The notes beneath the pieces are model-generated. The model was not told the origin of the DNA. It saw nothing but the letters and a program-made list of their open reading frames with translations, and did not search any database. From Curtobacterium sp. VKM Ac-2922 (GTDB lineage: Bacteria > Actinomycetota > Actinomycetes > Actinomycetales > Microbacteriaceae), in NCBI RefSeq assembly GCF_022815645.1, contig NZ_JALGRO010000008.1, positions 124,001 through 188,000 on the forward strand: a DNA stretch of 64,000 nucleotides. The letters are read 5' to 3'. Of this stretch, positions 63,316 to 64,000 are shown piece by piece; the stretch's first letter is position 1, and every line of letters begins with the position of its first letter. A program made the position numbers and the translations under genes.

Positions 63316-64000
63316 GTGACGTCGACGATGGAAACGGCCAGGAGGCTCGCCCCCGGTCTCGCGGTCGCCACCGGCATCGCCGTGGTCGCCACGGTCATCG
63401 GCCGGTTCCTGCCCGTGGTCGGCGCGCCCGTCAGCGGCGTGGTGCTCGGTGCCGTGATCGGGATGGTGCGCCGTCCGACCGACCGCTTCCGACCGGGGAT
63501 CACCACCGCGAGCAAGTTCGTGCTGCAGCTCGCCGTGGTGCTGCTCGGTGCGCAGCTGTCCCTGCTCGAAGTGGTCGGTGTCGGTGTCGAGTCACTGCCG
63601 GTCATGCTCGGCACGCTGGTGGTGTGTCTGCTGGCGGCGTGGGGCGTCGGCCGGCTGCTCGGGGTCGTCGGCAACCTGCGCACGCTGATCGGCGTCGGGA
63701 CCGGCATCTGCGGGGCGTCGGCGATCGCCGCGGTGACCCCGGTCATCGGCGCCGTGTCGGTCGAGGTCGCGTACGCCGTGTCGACGATCTTCCTGTTCAA
63801 CGTGGCGGCGGTGATCGTGTTCCCGGTCGTCGGGCACGCCCTCGGCATGAGCCAGCACGCGTTCGGGCTGTTCGCCGGCACCGCGGTGAACGACACGTCG
63901 TCGGTCGTCGCCGCGGCCAGCACCTACGGCACGCAGGCGGCGAACTTCGCGGTCGTGGTCAAGCTCGTGCGGACGCTCATGATCATCCCGATCGTGCTCG
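63316..64000 (+). CDS. YeiH-family (UPF0324) putative sulfate exporter, N-terminal part
   Basis: The first 228 residues of a ten-helix membrane protein; the rest is beyond the window. Conserved family regions are FVLQLAVVLLGAQLSL, LIGVGTGICGASAIAAVTPVI, and GLFAGTAVNDTSSVVAAAS. GICGASAIAA and GTAVNDTSSVVAA are the hallmark repeats of YeiH. Homologues have been linked to sulfate or sulfur-compound export. GTG at 63316 follows CAGGAT by six bases; an in-frame ATG at 63328 is an alternative. Confidence 0.92.
   Translation, partial: MTSTMETARRLAPGLAVATGIAVVATVIGRFLPVVGAPVSGVVLGAVIGMVRRPTDRFRPGITTASKFVLQLAVVLLGAQLSLLEVVGVGVESLPVMLGTLVVCLLAAWGVGRLLGVVGNLRTLIGVGTGICGASAIAAVTPVIGAVSVEVAYAVSTIFLFNVAAVIVFPVVGHALGMSQHAFGLFAGTAVNDTSSVVAAASTYGTQAANFAVVVKLVRTLMIIPIVL

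Overview
The window is about 71% GC (estimated by eye), gene-dense, and has short intergenic gaps, many GTG starts and many apparently leaderless promoters. Protein content and signals point to an actinobacterium of the family Microbacteriaceae, most like Curtobacterium; the genus is an inference from protein style, not a search. I see no rRNA, tRNA, CRISPR array, insertion sequence or prophage. The first (glpD) and last (YeiH-type) genes are cut by the window edges.

Layout. 1-6.2 kb: glpD with a divergent SorC-type regulator and two operator palindromes, an AraC regulator, alanine dehydrogenase, a TspO-like membrane protein and a CorA transporter whose last 24 bases are repeated downstream. 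6.3-13.3 kb: an alpha-galactoside locus (GH36 enzyme, two ABC permeases, binding lipoprotein, ROK regulator). 13.3-17 kb: ClC channel, orphan MT0933-type antitoxin, sufS-sufU. 17-24.3 kb: MarR/hydrolase pair, YdcF-like protein, glycogen debranching enzyme, DUF402 protein, a methyltransferase with a broken upstream copy of its own 5' end, and a PHP-domain phosphatase. 24.3-28.5 kb: TetR-controlled MFS transporter, sugar isomerase and Gfo/Idh/MocA dehydrogenase operon.

28.5-34.4 kb is the most accessory-looking stretch: an HTH/AbiEi-like protein overlapping a Fic-domain protein behind a 36-bp palindrome, then a C-terminally truncated HAD phosphatase in an operon with a divergent, short carbamoyltransferase, an FNT channel, a flavin monooxygenase and a GNAT acetyltransferase. 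34.4-44.7 kb: small heat-shock protein, VOC protein, an ABC exporter with two tandemly duplicated permeases, SGNH esterase, a MarR-controlled flavin monooxygenase, and an AraC regulator facing three tiny overlapping ORFs and a TetR gene.

44.7-54.9 kb: aquaporin with an Asp23 protein, a GntR-controlled hydrolase-permease-amidase operon, a short-chain dehydrogenase behind a four-codon leader ORF, and small secreted proteins. 54.9-64 kb: Tat-exported phospholipase C, ECF sigma factor, fatty acid desaturase, GAF-ANTAR regulator, a sortase-anchored ice-binding-like protein, a TetR regulator, a chorismate mutase behind a perfect 16-bp palindrome, and a YeiH-type exporter.

Most units are one regulator beside its likely target with a visible palindrome between them. 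A recurring hairpin of the type GGACAGGAGGC...GCCTCCTGTCC ends many transcripts. No large novel system is certain. The best candidates for something undescribed are the Fic module (28.5-30.1 kb) and the AraC-linked small-ORF operon (43.5-44.0 kb).
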